Shown here one piece after another: positions 13,101 to 23,400 of a stretch of DNA of 64,000 nt. Source of the DNA: Pipra filicauda (lineage: Eukaryota; Chordata; Aves; Passeriformes; Pipridae); contig NW_024104998.1 of the NCBI RefSeq assembly GCF_003945595.2, forward strand, positions 186,001 through 250,000. The letters run 5' to 3'. Both the position numbers and the translations under genes were made by a program. The first letter of the stretch is position 1. Each line of letters starts with the position of its first letter. The notes beneath the pieces were generated by a model that ran no database searches, was not told where the DNA came from, and saw nothing but the letters and a program-made list of their open reading frames with translations.

Positions 13101-16100
13101 TGCATCTGGCCATGCTATACTATATATAGTATTATAATTTTATACTCAGGACATGTTTTTTTAAATATTTCTTTGAACACCATTAATTACCTTGCAATAA
13201 ATTAGTACAGTCAGGCAGATGTTTATCTACACTAGGACAGGGACAGAGACAAGGCAGAGGTGTTTAATGCTTTTCTTGCCTCTGTCTTCAACACGGATAA
13301 TGAACAAAGTTCCCTTGAACTGGAGGACCATGACTGTGAGAATTATCAACTCCCAGTTGATCCTGAAATTGTGTGGGATTTGCTGCTTCAGCTGTGTCCC
13401 TACAAACTATGGGGCCTGACAGGATTCATTCCAGAATCCTCAAATTGCTGCTGATGTCATCATAAAACCTCTCTAGGTGGTTTTTGAGCGGTCTTGGGAA
13501 TCCAGAGAGGTCCCAGCTGACTGGAAGCTGGTGAACATTGTCCCGATTTTCAAGAAAGGCAAGAAGGAGGACTCTGGAAACTACAGGCTTGTCAGTCTCA
13601 CTTCAGTGCCTGCTAAAGTTATGGAGAAGATTATTCTGGGAGGTATTGAAAAACACCTGGAGGGCAATGCAGTCACTGGTCACAGACAGCACAGCTCCAT
13701 GAGAGGACAGTCTTGCTTATCCAACCTGATTTCCTTCTATGACAAGGTAGCCCACACAGTTGATCAAGGGAAGCCAGCTGATGTAATCTTTTTGCATTTC
13801 AGTAAAAGCTTTCGATACTGTCTCTCCCAGGATCCTTCTGGACAAAATGTCCAGTACACAACTGGATAAACACATCATGTGGTGGGTGAGCAATGGGCTC
13901 ACAGGGAGCACAGAGAGTTCTAGTGAATGGGGTGACATCCGATTGGCAACCTGTCACCAGTGGGGTTCCACAGGGCTCCATCTTAGGCCCTGTGCTCTTC
14001 AACATCTTCATAAATGACTTGGACACAGGACTCAAAGGGACACTAAGCAAGTTTGCAGATGATACAAAACTGGGAGGAGCTGTTGAGTCCCTCAAAGGCA
14101 GGGAGGCCCTGCAGAGAGACCTCAGCTAGTTAGAGCACTGGGTAATCACCAGTCATATGAAGTTGAACAAGGGAAAGTGCCAGATTCTGCACCTAGGACA
14201 GGGCAACCCTGGATATTTGTACAGACTGGGGAATGAGATGCTGGAAAGCAGTGCCAGGAAAGGGACCTGGGGGGCCGGGTGCCCTGGCAGCCAGGAGGGC
14301 CAACCGTGTCCTGGGGGGCCATCAGGCACAGCATCGCCAGCATGTCAGAGGGAGTGATTGTCCTACTCTGCTCTGCACCAGTGCCGCCTCACCTTGAATA
14401 TTGTGGCAGTTTTGGTCACTGCAATATAGAAAAGATATTAAGCTACTAGAGAGTGTCCAAAGGAGGGAAACAAAGATGGTGAAGGGCCTTGAGTGGAAGC
14501 CATATGAAGAGCGGTTGAGGTCACTTGGTTTGTTCAGCCTGGAGAAGAGCAGACTGAGGGGAGACCTCATTGCAGTCACAGCTTCCTCCCGAAGTTATGT
14601 TAGGGGAGGTTTAGGTTGGATATTAGAAAAAGGTTCTTCACCCATAAGGTGGTTGGGTGCTGGAACAGGCTTCTAGGAAACTGGTCACAGCATCAAGCCT
14701 GACAGAGTTCAAGAAACATTTGAATGATACTCTCGGGCACACGGTGTGACTGTTGGGAATGGTCCTGTGCAGGGCCATAAGTTGGACTCGATGATCCTTG
14801 TGGGTCCCTTCCAAATCAGCATATTCTGTGATTATGTGATTCTGTGACCTGTTCCTATAATTATTATTTTGTCCAGGTAACCAAATTAATGCCACATAAC
14901 CACTCTGCTCTTTTTCAGCTCCATGGTGCAATGTTTGGAAGTGGAATCTACCTTAGTCCATTGTCAAGCATATCATTTGGTTACTCAGGTGATATTTATA
15001 AATCATCTAAAGTTGGAGAAATATAGGGGGGTATCTTATTCTACTGCTTTTCTTACCAGCTTCACTGTTTACAATACTGTATTCAATTTTATCTTTGTTG
15101 ACCATGGTTTAATTTATTCAAAAAAGAGAAAATCTAAATTCACTTATTAAAAACGGTCCTTATTTTCCAGGGGGCTGAGTATCATGAAAGTGTGTTTGAA
15201 GTAAATATTAGCTAATACCGAATGCTTTGTGTAGTGGAGCAGGTCTTGATTATGTTGTGGAAATCCAGCTTTGTGATTTTTGTCAGTATCTGCCTAAGTC
15301 CATCTAACTTTACCTATGGATTCATGGTCTTTTATGACCTGATCTGACAAAACAAATATTCATCAATAAACATGTTCAACCTTGTATATTTAAGAGTATT
15401 CCCAAGTATCACCATGTCAGGATACACAGAAAGTGCCAGACAGTGTGTTTATTTTAGCCTCAGAAGGGGAGAAAACATAATTTGTCTCACTAGTGAATCC
15501 AAAAGGGAGTTGTGCAGAGTTTTCTATATAAAAATCAAATTATAAATAGAAACAAGATACATGGAATGTGTCTATAAGAAATTAAAGAGTTTTTAAAATA
15601 TGCTGAATTTTATTTTGGGTATGTGGTATTTACCATTTCCTCACATATGAAAGTGAAGGTATAGAGCTGAGTGTGTGTTTGTGTGCATCTAGGTAATTTT
15701 GACTGGTTTAGTTATGCTTTCTGACACTCAGTATTTTGAGGTAATGTCACAATTCATTTTAAGAGCTCAACATGTTTGAGCTACTATTTGTGGAACTTCA
15801 ACATCAATTATTTTTAACTACACTTTTAGCTTTTCAGAGATTACACGGGTATGGGGGCTCACTAAAAGTGCTGGTTACAGTATCATTATCTAATAAAATG
15901 CCTTTCTTTTTGCACAATGCTGTTTTGTCAACTTCAACACGTTATGCTCCTCTCTCTACCTGATTCCTTCCATCCTGTGTCCTCCAGAAAGGAGACCTGT
16001 GTTCCCATCAAGTGTGTAGTCCTTGATGCTAATAAAAACTATGGAAGAGTCCTACATGTCCTGTTCCTTCAAAGAATTAGACTTCCCTCATAATTCAATC

Positions 16101-19100
16101 TGTGTTTGAAAACTGCCAAGAAATGGAAGTCTTCAAGACCAGGCTGGATAGAGCTCTGAGCAACCAGGTCTAGTGGAAGATGTCCCTTCCCATGGCAGGA
16201 GGGCCAGAACTAGATGATCTTTAAGGTCCCTTCCAACACAAACCATTCCACGATTCTATGATTCTGTGAAATGTGGGATACTGGAAAGGCAAGGACATCC
16301 ATAGTAGCATATAACACAGGAATTTTAGATAAACCAATATGAATGAGATCTGAAGCACAAAGATTTTTGAGATGGATATTGGATCCAATGTTGACAAATG
16401 ACTGACAAATGATCTAATATTTTTGAATGTAGATAAGGGAATCAAACCAAGGTAGATTTCAAGATTTAAGTGACCTACTCATAAAAATTAATGAGACTGT
16501 TCATGTAAGTCTATGTAGAGTGCTAAAGATTAATATCTAAAGTTCTTCTCTTGTGATTTTGCTGTCCCATCCACAGTAAATCAGACTTACTTCATCCCAA
16601 AGGTCAGTTAGACTCAGGACATGCTGACCTGTAAAGCAACCATGTAAGAACATTCCTGATCTGAATTCAGTGACATTTAAATTCATGTTTATCTCCTTTT
16701 GCACCTACGTGATGCTAACTGGACTTTGCTAAGGTCTTTGCAATACATGCAGAGGTATTGGTAACTTGTAGGATTACATTGTGATTTTCTATGACAACGT
16801 TAAGTAGCTTATTGGGTGCCATGCAAAGGACTGTGATTCCCACTGTGGTTCTTGTTTCTTTCTTGCACTTAACTTTTCTTATTACAGTGTTTATATGCCA
16901 GGGTATCTTACATGATTTTAATATTCCTAGGGATGAACAAGAAGCAGCAGAAGGTGTTAGCTAAAGATGAACCAGCTTCAGGCAGTAAGGGCAGTAATAC
17001 ATCACAGGTATGATACATCAACCATCTCTGGAAGATTTGTGGGTTTTTGAGAACTTAGCAGCTGAGAAGGAGGTAATATTTCCTTTGTGCAAACTAACAG
17101 TTTTATTTCATTGAATTGAAATCAACAACTTCAGAGACTGCAAACATCAAACACAGCCCAACTGCTTTAGTAAAAATTTACAGAGTATATTGCAGGTCTT
17201 GTGCCCTTCAAGAATTTAGGAAGAGAATGAAAATGAAATACAAATTGCATTATGATCCTTAGCAAGTCCTTACTTTCTGAGTTTTAGACTTCCAGAAGAA
17301 TGATGCAAAAGAACTTGAGAGTGCTTCTTGCTTGAAAATTAGTAGCATTTAATTTATAGCATGTCATTTTTTCTTTTTCATGTTTTTTACATATGAAACC
17401 ATTACAATTCTACTTTATCTAAAGCAAACTCACAGCATCTGTGTGTAAGGCTAAATTTTGAGAAAGTAATCTTATGTCTGTCTCCCTGGTTAACACATAG
17501 AAACTACAGAATAATCTGGCTTTGAAGAGATATTGGTATGTCACAGCAGAAGCCCTCAGAAGTAGGAAGGCCAGTAAAATATCAGGGTGGTAGCCAAAGA
17601 ATTGATGATCAAATTCACCTTTTTTCTTTTTTTCTGCTACCAATTTTTTTATCAATAGCATTCTGATGTTTCTGATAGCATTATTCATTCTGTAAGAATT
17701 AGAAACTTTTGAACGTTATTTTTCTGGATAAAGGAGTTCAAATCCCTCCTACAAAAATCCAAATGAATAATAGAATCATTTTTATAAATTCTATTACATT
17801 TAGAAATAAAACAGAAAAATTTTAGGAAGACTGCCTCTGTTCATTTATAAACCACTGAAAACAACAGTCATCTACTTTGTTACTTCTTCACTCAGTTTGT
17901 TTTGCTGCACTAACTATGTTTTCTTGCTTTTATATCTCAGTCACAGAAGAAAGGACAGCAGTCACAATTTTTGCAAAGCCGTAACCTAAAATGCATAGCC
18001 TTATGTGAAGGTAAGCTGAAGGCCCTGGTGAAACTTTTAGTCATGGTCACAGGATGCACAGGTTACTGGATGCAAATCAATGAGACCTTTAGTTCCATTA
18101 TTGGTTGTTCAGGTAAGAGACTACTTATAGGCCTATGAGTACTTGCTCAACAGCAGACCTTTATATCTCAGTTGAGAATGTTTCCCCTCTTTAAACAAAA
18201 CCTGTAGCACATACTGAATTTTCATGGAATAATTATATGCATTTGGAGTTGTTAAATTTCATGCCATTAATGATTGCCCAATGCTCCAATCTGTCTAGAT
18301 CATTCTAAAAGGCCTCTTGTCTCTCCAGAGAACACCACCTCCAAGTATGGCATCAGCAAACTCAGTAATGGTGCATTCACCTCCTGCATCCAGGTAGTTT
18401 ATAAATCCATTGAACAGAACTGGCCCTGGAATGGAGCCCTGAGGACCACCACTGGTGTGTCTAGTCACCAGCCAGTCTTCACTACAACCCTTTGGGCTCA
18501 GTCCCTCAGTCAGTTCTTCACCCAGTGCACCATGAACCTGCTCATCCCACAGTTGGACTACTTGTCCAGAAGGATGCTGTTTAAATGAGTTTTGAAATCT
18601 TTTCAAATACAGATTGATGGTATAGCTTCTAGTTAGCAATAAGAAGCTTTCTTGCCTGTGTTGTCCTCATTCTGCTGGTAAACAACCTATCGTCAAATAC
18701 ATTGCTGTTTTCTAAACATTGAGCAAGTTTTGGCAAGCTTTTTGAACCCCTTGAGTCATAATTGCTATGGTTAATTGTTTTAAATGTTTGGTAGTATTGC
18801 AAATCCAAAATTTGCCATATAGCAGTTTCAGGCGTTGTCTTAAACGTCTTGGTTTTGAATCAGCCATCATTATACACAAATATCTGTTCCAAAGGCTGAT
18901 TAGTTGTCTTAATAGCCCTAGAACTTTTTAAAATTATAAATATATTTTTTAATCTTTCATTCCATTTAAGAACTTGCTCCCATACATCAAACATCTGTGT
19001 TTTCTAAAAGATATATTTTGGACACAAAAATCAAATTCATCTTTCTATTTGTACTAGCAGCCATCTCAAAATCTGCGCCACACCCCAGACATGCAGTGGA

Positions 19101-20039
19101 AAACTACACATTCCCAGAAGCCTTTTTACAGTGTATAAAACCCCAAACCTTTTAAAGCAGTATTTTTCAGGCATATTTTCATCACTATGAAATTTATTCT
19201 TTCCCTGATAGTGATAACCTCACCCGATCTGCACAAACATGGAGAGATATGGGTAGTTCCCAATACGGATCATGTGTGTACAAGATTTTTCTTTGTGTGA
19301 GTAAAATCTTCATTTAACATTCAGCTTCATACTATACCTTTTTCCCATGTTACCTCCAATGGTTGTAGTTAAAGTAGATAAAAGACATTTCTTCCTAATT
19401 CTGTTCAGCGTCGCTTTATTTTTTATCTTCCACTGTACTTACATGTGTTAGGAAATGCGTGGATAAGCTAGTAACAAAGGTTTAGTAGATGTTTTGTTAC
19501 AAAATAAATGAACAGAGAGTCACTAATTTTTCCCATTCGATGGCATTACTTCATGTTACAGTAAGCCTATCCATGTATTGTAAAGCATAATTTTTATTTG
19601 GCTGTGTGTATTTAAGCTGAAGAATTCATTAGCTTCCTGTCTGTGATGTGAGCATTTCCCCTTTCACCTAAGAGTTGTCCCCTTTGGATCCTACTGGCTT
19701 ATTCAGCCTCAGGGTTCTAATGACAATGGTAGCCTTATCACCCTCTACTCTCCACAGTTTAGGATCTTAATATAGTGACCGTATAATGATGAAGCGCAGC
19801 AGAGTTTTTAATAGAAACATGTTAACATATGGAGTAAGAACTCTTGATTAGTGAAAGAAGGAGAGTTTGGGATGTTTTCCGGTAGATTAATAAAACACTA
19901 ATTTGCTTTTATTTTCTGTACTTTTTTTTTTTTTAGTTATGAAGATGGTCAAGTGGGTGATACGAGTATAAACACACAGGAACCAAGCATTCATAAAGAG
20001 ATTCTTCGAGTCATTGGCAATCAAACTGCTACTGGTTAA
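1030..20039 (+). CDS. PARP8: PARP8 (3' portion, 12 coding exons): mono-ADP-ribosyltransferase
   Basis: Twelve GT-AG bounded exons splice in frame into 330 residues plus TAA. They are 1030-1122, 6285-6410, 8148-8213, 9512-9579, 9932-9980, 11039-11151, 11318-11390, 14919-14988, 16931-17007, 17941-18010, 19212-19296 and 19937-20039. The product is the C-terminal part of a PARP6/PARP8-type protein (about 850 residues in vertebrates), including the PARP catalytic fold. It would transfer ADP-ribose from NAD+ to target proteins. Visible landmarks are the catalytic His in FAFHGSHIENW (residue about 172 of this part) and the NAD-binding Tyr in GSGIYLSP (about 207). The third triad position, near RFFFVYEDG, is not glutamate, which fits a mono- rather than poly-transferase. 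The ending IGNQTATG and the linker [15 protein letters not shown] favour PARP8 over its paralogue PARP6; this rests on recalled family knowledge. No frameshift or stop was seen, so the gene looks functional. The 5' exons and promoter are outside the window. Confidence 0.93.
2269..4376 (-). mobile_element. CR1 LINE, 5'-truncated, long antisense copy (2.1 kb)
   Basis: Read on the minus strand, the copy opens with the region after the endonuclease (a [16 protein letters not shown] stretch). It continues through the linker with [15 protein letters not shown] and the RT entry [14 protein letters not shown] and [15 protein letters not shown] motifs. The RT core follows ([16 protein letters not shown]), then the 3' UTR and a degenerate tail near 2269. 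Many stops and frameshifts show it is dead. It is the longest CR1 copy in the window and lies wholly in a PARP8 intron, opposite to the gene. Confidence 0.88.
5614..5641. repeat. Alternating purine-pyrimidine tract (28 bases)
   Basis: Uninterrupted alternation of purine and pyrimidine including TACGTA and ACACGTGTG steps. Such tracts can adopt left-handed DNA. It lies in a PARP8 intron. Only sequence composition supports it. Confidence 0.55.
6285..6410 (+). CDS. PARP8: PARP8 coding exon B (residues 32-73)
   Basis: The acceptor CCTTAG and a strong GTAAGT donor bound 126 open bases, phase 0 at both ends. The product begins [16 protein letters not shown] and contains [14 protein letters not shown]. 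The open frame and splice sites are both clean. It lies just upstream of the solo LTR in the next intron. Confidence 0.93.
6556..7004 (+). mobile_element. Solo LTR of an endogenous retrovirus (449 bp) in a PARP8 intron
   Basis: It starts TGTCCGGGTTCC and includes GACAGGGTTAATTTT, a CTCATCTCAACCCACAG-type segment and a GGGGGAGAGGGAGGGGTGAG block near the end. This is the layout of a common bird LTR family. It ends CTAAACCACATGA, a mutated CACAACA-like end. The direct repeat AAACT flanks it at 6551-6555 and 7005-7009 and fits a 5-bp target duplication. No internal viral genes are present, so the provirus was reduced to one LTR. Confidence 0.75.
7010..8147 (+). other. PARP8 intron remainder after the LTR
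   Basis: No exon or recognised repeat was seen. The last bases form the acceptor for the exon at 8148. Confidence 0.6.
8148..8213 (+). CDS. PARP8: PARP8 coding exon C (residues 74-95)
   Basis: A 66-base microexon between ATCAG and GTGAGT, phase 0 at both ends, encodes [20 protein letters not shown] and two more residues. It is too short to be found as a free ORF but joins in frame on both sides. Confidence 0.92.
8214..9511 (+). other. PARP8 intron, 1.3 kb, very AT-rich
   Basis: No recognisable repeat or coding segment. A 127-codon minus-strand open frame at 8388-8771 has no family resemblance and is taken as chance. Confidence 0.6.
9512..9579 (+). CDS. PARP8: PARP8 coding exon D (residues 96-118, Trp codon split)
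   Basis: The acceptor TTCTAG precedes 68 bases encoding [20 protein letters not shown] and continuing to a TG|G tryptophan codon. The donor is GTATAAAG, so the exon ends in phase 2. A perfect 16-bp stem hairpin begins about 77 bases into the following 352-base intron. Confidence 0.9.
9657..9694. repeat. Perfect hairpin: 16-bp inverted repeat with 6-base loop
   Basis: Left arm AAATTACACTGCTCAA at 9657-9672, loop TTATAT, right arm TTGAGCAGTGTAATTT at 9679-9694. A near-copy of the left arm (AATTTACACTGCT) lies just upstream at about 9635. It sits in the 352-base intron between PARP8 exons D and E. No exon or known family explains it. Confidence 0.85.
9932..9980 (+). CDS. PARP8: PARP8 coding exon E (residues 118-134)
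   Basis: A 49-base microexon between TATTTTAG and GTAAGT completes the split Trp and encodes [16 protein letters not shown]. Phase matches both neighbours. This is the entry to the catalytic domain in PARP6/8 proteins. Confidence 0.91.
9981..10493 (+). other. PARP8 intron segment before the LINE relic
   Basis: Nothing recognised apart from the GTAAGT donor at the start. Confidence 0.55.
10494..10802 (+). mobile_element. 5'-truncated relic of a non-CR1 LINE (RTE- or L2-like C-terminal tail)
   Basis: From 10500 one frame runs 84 codons to TAG at 10752-10754 with a single internal stop (TAG at 10647). It reads [20 protein letters not shown], a FENTRR...EEKRQRRK basic stretch, and then a C-x2-C-x12-H-x3-C finger ending [14 protein letters not shown]. 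This basic-tail-plus-finger layout is familiar from the C-terminus of retroelement polymerases outside CR1. After the stop come a CTTCG-TTCG-CGAAG hairpin (10768-10781) and an ATGATGAT tail, resembling the structured 3' ends of RTE-type elements. It is inserted in the PARP8 intron before exon F. The clade is an inference. Confidence 0.6.
11039..11151 (+). CDS. PARP8: PARP8 coding exon F (residues 135-172, first part of catalytic His codon)
   Basis: The acceptor TTTTACAG precedes 113 bases that begin [18 protein letters not shown] and end STFAF plus the first two bases of the catalytic histidine codon (CA|T). The donor is GTGAGT. The intron that follows is short (166 bases). Confidence 0.93.
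11318..11390 (+). CDS. PARP8: PARP8 coding exon G (residues 172-196)
   Basis: The acceptor TATTCAG precedes 73 bases. The first base completes the catalytic His codon, giving [20 protein letters not shown] and then NTRLQ. The donor is GTAAAT. This segment forms the front of the NAD-binding pocket in the ART fold. Confidence 0.93.
11391..13229 (+). other. PARP8 intron segment, no recognised content
   Basis: About 1.8 kb of intron after exon G with no CR1, LTR or exon recognised. Short open frames on both strands look random. Confidence 0.55.
13230..14847 (+). mobile_element. CR1 LINE, 5'-truncated sense copy (1.6 kb) beside a PARP8 exon
   Basis: Sense reading frames, broken by several shifts, give the linker end ([16 protein letters not shown]) and the RT entry ([20 protein letters not shown]). 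They continue with [29 protein letters not shown] and the C-terminal part with [16 protein letters not shown]. The 3' end carries ATTATGTGATTCTGTGA. The F-A-D-D box is kept but stops elsewhere make it inactive. It is in the same direction as PARP8 and stops 71 bases before exon H. Confidence 0.92.
14919..14988 (+). CDS. PARP8: PARP8 coding exon H (residues 197-220, NAD-binding Tyr)
   Basis: A run ending CTCTTTTTCAG precedes 70 bases encoding [20 protein letters not shown] and continuing GYS. The Tyr in GIYLSP is the second member of the H-Y-x triad. The donor is GTGATATT, a weaker match than its neighbours. The acceptor sits only 71 bases after the 3' end of a CR1 insertion in the same orientation. 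Confidence 0.92.
14989..16102 (+). other. PARP8 intron segment
   Basis: AT-rich, nothing recognised. Confidence 0.55.
16103..16268 (+). mobile_element. CR1 3' end fragment
   Basis: It matches the last part of CR1: a GGAAGTCTTCAAGACCAGGC-type segment, GATGATCTTTAAGGTCCCTT, and the ATTCTATGATTCTGTGA tail. About 165 bases, 5' truncated, same strand as PARP8. Confidence 0.85.
16269..16930 (+). other. PARP8 intron segment before exon I
   Basis: Nothing recognised apart from the acceptor region at its end. Confidence 0.55.
16931..17007 (+). CDS. PARP8: PARP8 coding exon I (residues 220-245, polar linker)
   Basis: The acceptor ATTCCTAG precedes 77 bases that complete a split glycine and encode a Lys/Gln/Ser-rich loop beginning [16 protein letters not shown]. 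The donor is GTATGA. This insert inside the catalytic domain is a PARP6/8-specific loop and is likely surface exposed. Confidence 0.9.
17008..17940 (+). other. PARP8 intron, 0.9 kb
   Basis: AT-rich, nothing recognised except the splice signals. Confidence 0.55.
17941..18010 (+). CDS. PARP8: PARP8 coding exon J (residues 246-269)
   Basis: The acceptor TATCTCAG precedes 70 bases encoding [20 protein letters not shown] and then LCE. The donor is GTAAGC. The second half (NLKCIALCE) returns to the catalytic fold after the polar loop. It ends one base into the Val codon shared with the next exon. Confidence 0.91.
18268..18585 (-). mobile_element. CR1 fragment, internal RT piece
   Basis: The minus strand encodes a decayed reverse-transcriptase stretch with [18 protein letters not shown] and TEFAD at the place of [19 protein letters not shown] and SKFADD. 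It begins in ILLDK-like sequence after a frameshift. Both ends are truncated and there is no 3' tail. It is more diverged than the other CR1 copies in the gene. Confidence 0.75.
18586..19211 (+). other. PARP8 intron segment before exon K
   Basis: AT-rich, nothing recognised. Confidence 0.55.
19212..19296 (+). CDS. PARP8: PARP8 coding exon K (residues 269-297)
   Basis: The acceptor CCTGATAG precedes 85 bases encoding [20 protein letters not shown] and then HVCTRFFF. The donor GTGAGT splits the next Val codon (GT|T). This choice, rather than a GT one codon later, is required because the following exon starts with the T. Confidence 0.92.
19297..19936 (+). other. PARP8 last intron
   Basis: A 640-base intron without recognised repeats. 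It ends in a long T run and TTTTAG. Confidence 0.6.
19937..20039 (+). CDS. PARP8: PARP8 last coding exon L (residues 297-330 and TAA stop)
   Basis: A T-run ending TTTTAG is the acceptor. The 103 coding bases give [20 protein letters not shown] and then [13 protein letters not shown], followed by TAA at 20037-20039. This ending is the feature that best separates PARP8 from PARP6. The exon continues into the 3' UTR. Confidence 0.94.
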
Positions 20040-20491
20040 AAGGACCACTCTTATTTAATTGATGTGAAGCCTTCCTCAGTGTCAAAGCTGGATTTTGAAC
20101 TGAAGAAGATGCAAAAAACCGAATTTATTATTATTATTCTAAACAAATTAACCATTTGAATACTTACTGTTTTCTTACTTAGTATTTCTTATCTCATCAA
20201 AATACCTGAGATGGTATCAATTAGCAACTGTAGGGGTGCAAAATCTATTATTATTATTATACTAAAACAATGAATAATTAAACAGGCATTTGGGTCACAA
20301 TAAACAGACTTCAAAAAGGACTTTTGTGCTGATATTTTTATATTAAACTTCAATTGGAGGTTTTAGTACTGTATACTGGTATTTTAAATTTAGAATGACT
20401 GAATTATAGGTGAGAGAGAAGATTTTATAGCGGAGCACCTGTATTATGCAGGATACTTTGCAATAAGTAAAATATTCTCATGTTAAAACAC

Positions 20492-20497
20492 AATAAA
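20492..20497 (+). promoter_or_regulatory. Proximal polyadenylation signal AATAAA
   Basis: A canonical hexamer about 450 bases after the PARP8 stop, followed within 30 bases by a T/G-containing stretch. Another AATAAA at 20299-20304 could serve instead. Confidence 0.45.
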
Positions 20498-23400
20498 AGG
20501 TTGTCTGGAACATGTAAAATGAAAGGGATTGGTTACCTGCAGCTATCTTTGATTCTTTTTGTTTTACATAAATGCAGCTAGCATTTAGACTCAAAGGGGA
20601 AAGCAACAATACATTTTTTATTTACTGAGCGAAACAAAGCAAAAAGTAATGAATGTGTTAGTGTATGTTCAGCTTTCTTTGTCTTCTCTGGAAACACTGT
20701 CTAATCCATTACACAGGTCAGTTGCATTTTTTAATTATACAAGCCTAGCAAACACCTGGAAATCCTGAAGCTGTTAACTTCCTTTTTACAAATTTGTTTT
20801 TTATATACTAGATTTTACAGTTTCATTAGATCAACAAGGTTTTTTAATGTTTGCATCTTAACTTCAGTGAAACTGCTTTGTGGTTAACTTTATTCACATA
20901 TTTTAAAGTATGTGCTGAATTAAGGCTTTTACATGGTTGAGTTGATTGTTGGTACATCAGAAAATATAAACAAATGCAAAATTTTACTCATTTTGTCTTG
21001 GTGAAATATTTTTGTTAATTTATTCCTTGGGGATAACAAATCCGTTCAAATCACTCTGTCTTTTAAACTAACAACTGTTTTTTTCAAAGTGAGCATGATG
21101 GCAACACAGATAGAGAAGGGCCTGATCTCCAAGGCATAAAGCATACCCTGTGCCCTGATGAGTGCCCTTGGCAGCCCTTGTAGTAGCTGTCCTGAAGAAC
21201 CAGTCACACCTTCGAATATGGAGAGCAGTTCAACTTACCCATCTGTGCAACAACTACAAGCCACTTCAGAAAGCAAAAATAGACTGAATGCTCTATTATG
21301 TTATTTTCATAATAAAGATACTAAAGTGCCAAATAACAGCACAACAGAGCTCAAGTGTGTTTGTTTTTTTTAAACAGAACTGCATGAGATATGCTGAAAT
21401 GGGTGATTCCTTCTTTCTAGGTCAAGCTACACTGCTGTATTACTTGCTGCAATTGAAGTGTCCTACGAGTAGAATAGTGATATTTGACCTAGGAGCGTAT
21501 ACTTGATGTATTTTAGCATTCTAGACTTATTTGTTGGGGAATTCAGTTTTTCAGGGTTCATGTGCAGACTTGTAAACCCAATTGTGTTTGCATATGCCTA
21601 TTTTGCTATTATTTCTGTTGACTTCCCCCCAACATTTGGTGGACCCCTCACTTGAGAATCACTACTATAATTGTTATCTTTTGTGTTAGGATACAGGTTA
21701 ATTTCTTGAAACAAAGAGGTTTCCTGAAATTTGTTTATCTCTGTAAAGACTGCCTTAGGTTGTGTTACTGCACAAAATCAGCATAATTCAGAAGTGGAGG
21801 TGAAACCCTGGCATGTCCATCTCTCTGTAATTGGCATAACAATTCTTTGCATAACAAAAAGAAACTGGGAAGCAAGTCCACAAAGGTGTCCTATGATTAT
21901 TTGTGGGGCTGATAGTTCACCACCCTGGGATGCCTGGCCAAAAAACTAGGAGAAAAGAAAGATGACCATGAGTGAACTGCAGAAGCCAAGCAAGCAGTCA
22001 TCTTCTCTGTCCCGTCAAGCTGCAGCAGGATCATAAGTGAAACCCCTAAAAGAAGAAACCTTAAAAGTAGCTAGTGAGTCAACTAGCAGTGAGGCAGCCT
22101 CAGTTTGCATTGTGGGATCACAATACTGATCATGCTTGGTGCCATCGTAAGTACAGCCTCTGGAAGGAGTTGGGAAAAATACATCGCTGCCAAACTTTAG
22201 GACTGCTCAGAACTTGTGTTTTAAATTATGAGCCACAGTAAGGGACAGTGTGGAGGAAAGCAGGGCTCCAAGGTGTATGGAAGCCTTGCTGTTTTAAGGT
22301 GCCTGCTTCAAGGGAGTACTGTGGCGACTGACTTACCCATGGAGGAGAAGGATGATGGCCAAGAGTAAAAGACAGAATGTGATAAGCACAGATGTTACCA
22401 ACCAGTGGAAGAGGGCAAAACCTTTCAGGGACACAGGTGGTTCTGAAGGGATGAGGTGTGATCAGCAGCTCAGGTCCCATGCAGTGCATGGCAGGAAAAA
22501 GGGATTGGGAGAACAAAGCAGCATCATGGGGATATGCAGCCCATGGCAGTATGAGGCAGCACCATGCCCGGGGAAGCTTGACTACCTGGAAAGGTGTCGC
22601 GCTATAGTGTGACAAGGACACAAGCCCAGTGTCACACATAAACAGCACTGAATTAAAAAAATATTCTCTTGCTACACAGAAACTCAGTCCCTTTTTTCTT
22701 TAGCCAATATATTAATGAGAAACTTTTAAGGTATTGTCTTATCTGCAGGTGGATATGAATCTTCTGATTATTTAACAAAGGATTAGTTTTTATTAATTTT
22801 AAAAGGTGAGGGGAAGGACTGAGTTTCATTTGGGGTCTGTTACTAAAAATTGTCCTTATTTAAATGTCTTCTAAAACTTATATAAACTTACATAAACTTC
22901 AAAGCTAAAACAAAAAAATTTATCACCAAGAACTGGAATGAAAAAGCCTGAGGATGAGATTTGCTTTGAAGGATTTGTCCCTCCAAGGGTGAAAGTTACA
23001 TATTGCCAGACGTTTCCAAATAACTTACATTAACATGGATTCTAGGGTATGAAAAACAAAAACTCAGGGTCATCTGAGCAAAACTGTGTGTTATCCTCAA
23101 AGCCCTTGCATTTCCCTTCCTCTGTTACCATACACACATATTGGTGATAGAGCAATCATTATAACTGCTGCTGTGAAGATGTAGGCTTTCCACAGATAGC
23201 TTTTAATCAAAGAAAGTAGAGCCCCAGGCTCTGCCATCCCTCTTGGTAGAAATTTCCATGAAGCCATAGCTATCTAGCTGTCACCTTATCCAGCATGGAG
23301 CAACCAAGGGAATTCTTGATAAGAACTTTCTAACTTCTTACTATATCCCACAACAAAATACAAACCCTCATGTGGGAAAGATTTGACAGAAGAATTATGT

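Noticed and set aside
22226..22648. 140-codon minus-strand open frame
   Set aside because: It lies antisense in the putative PARP8 3' UTR and shows no family resemblance; probably random in a less AT-rich patch.
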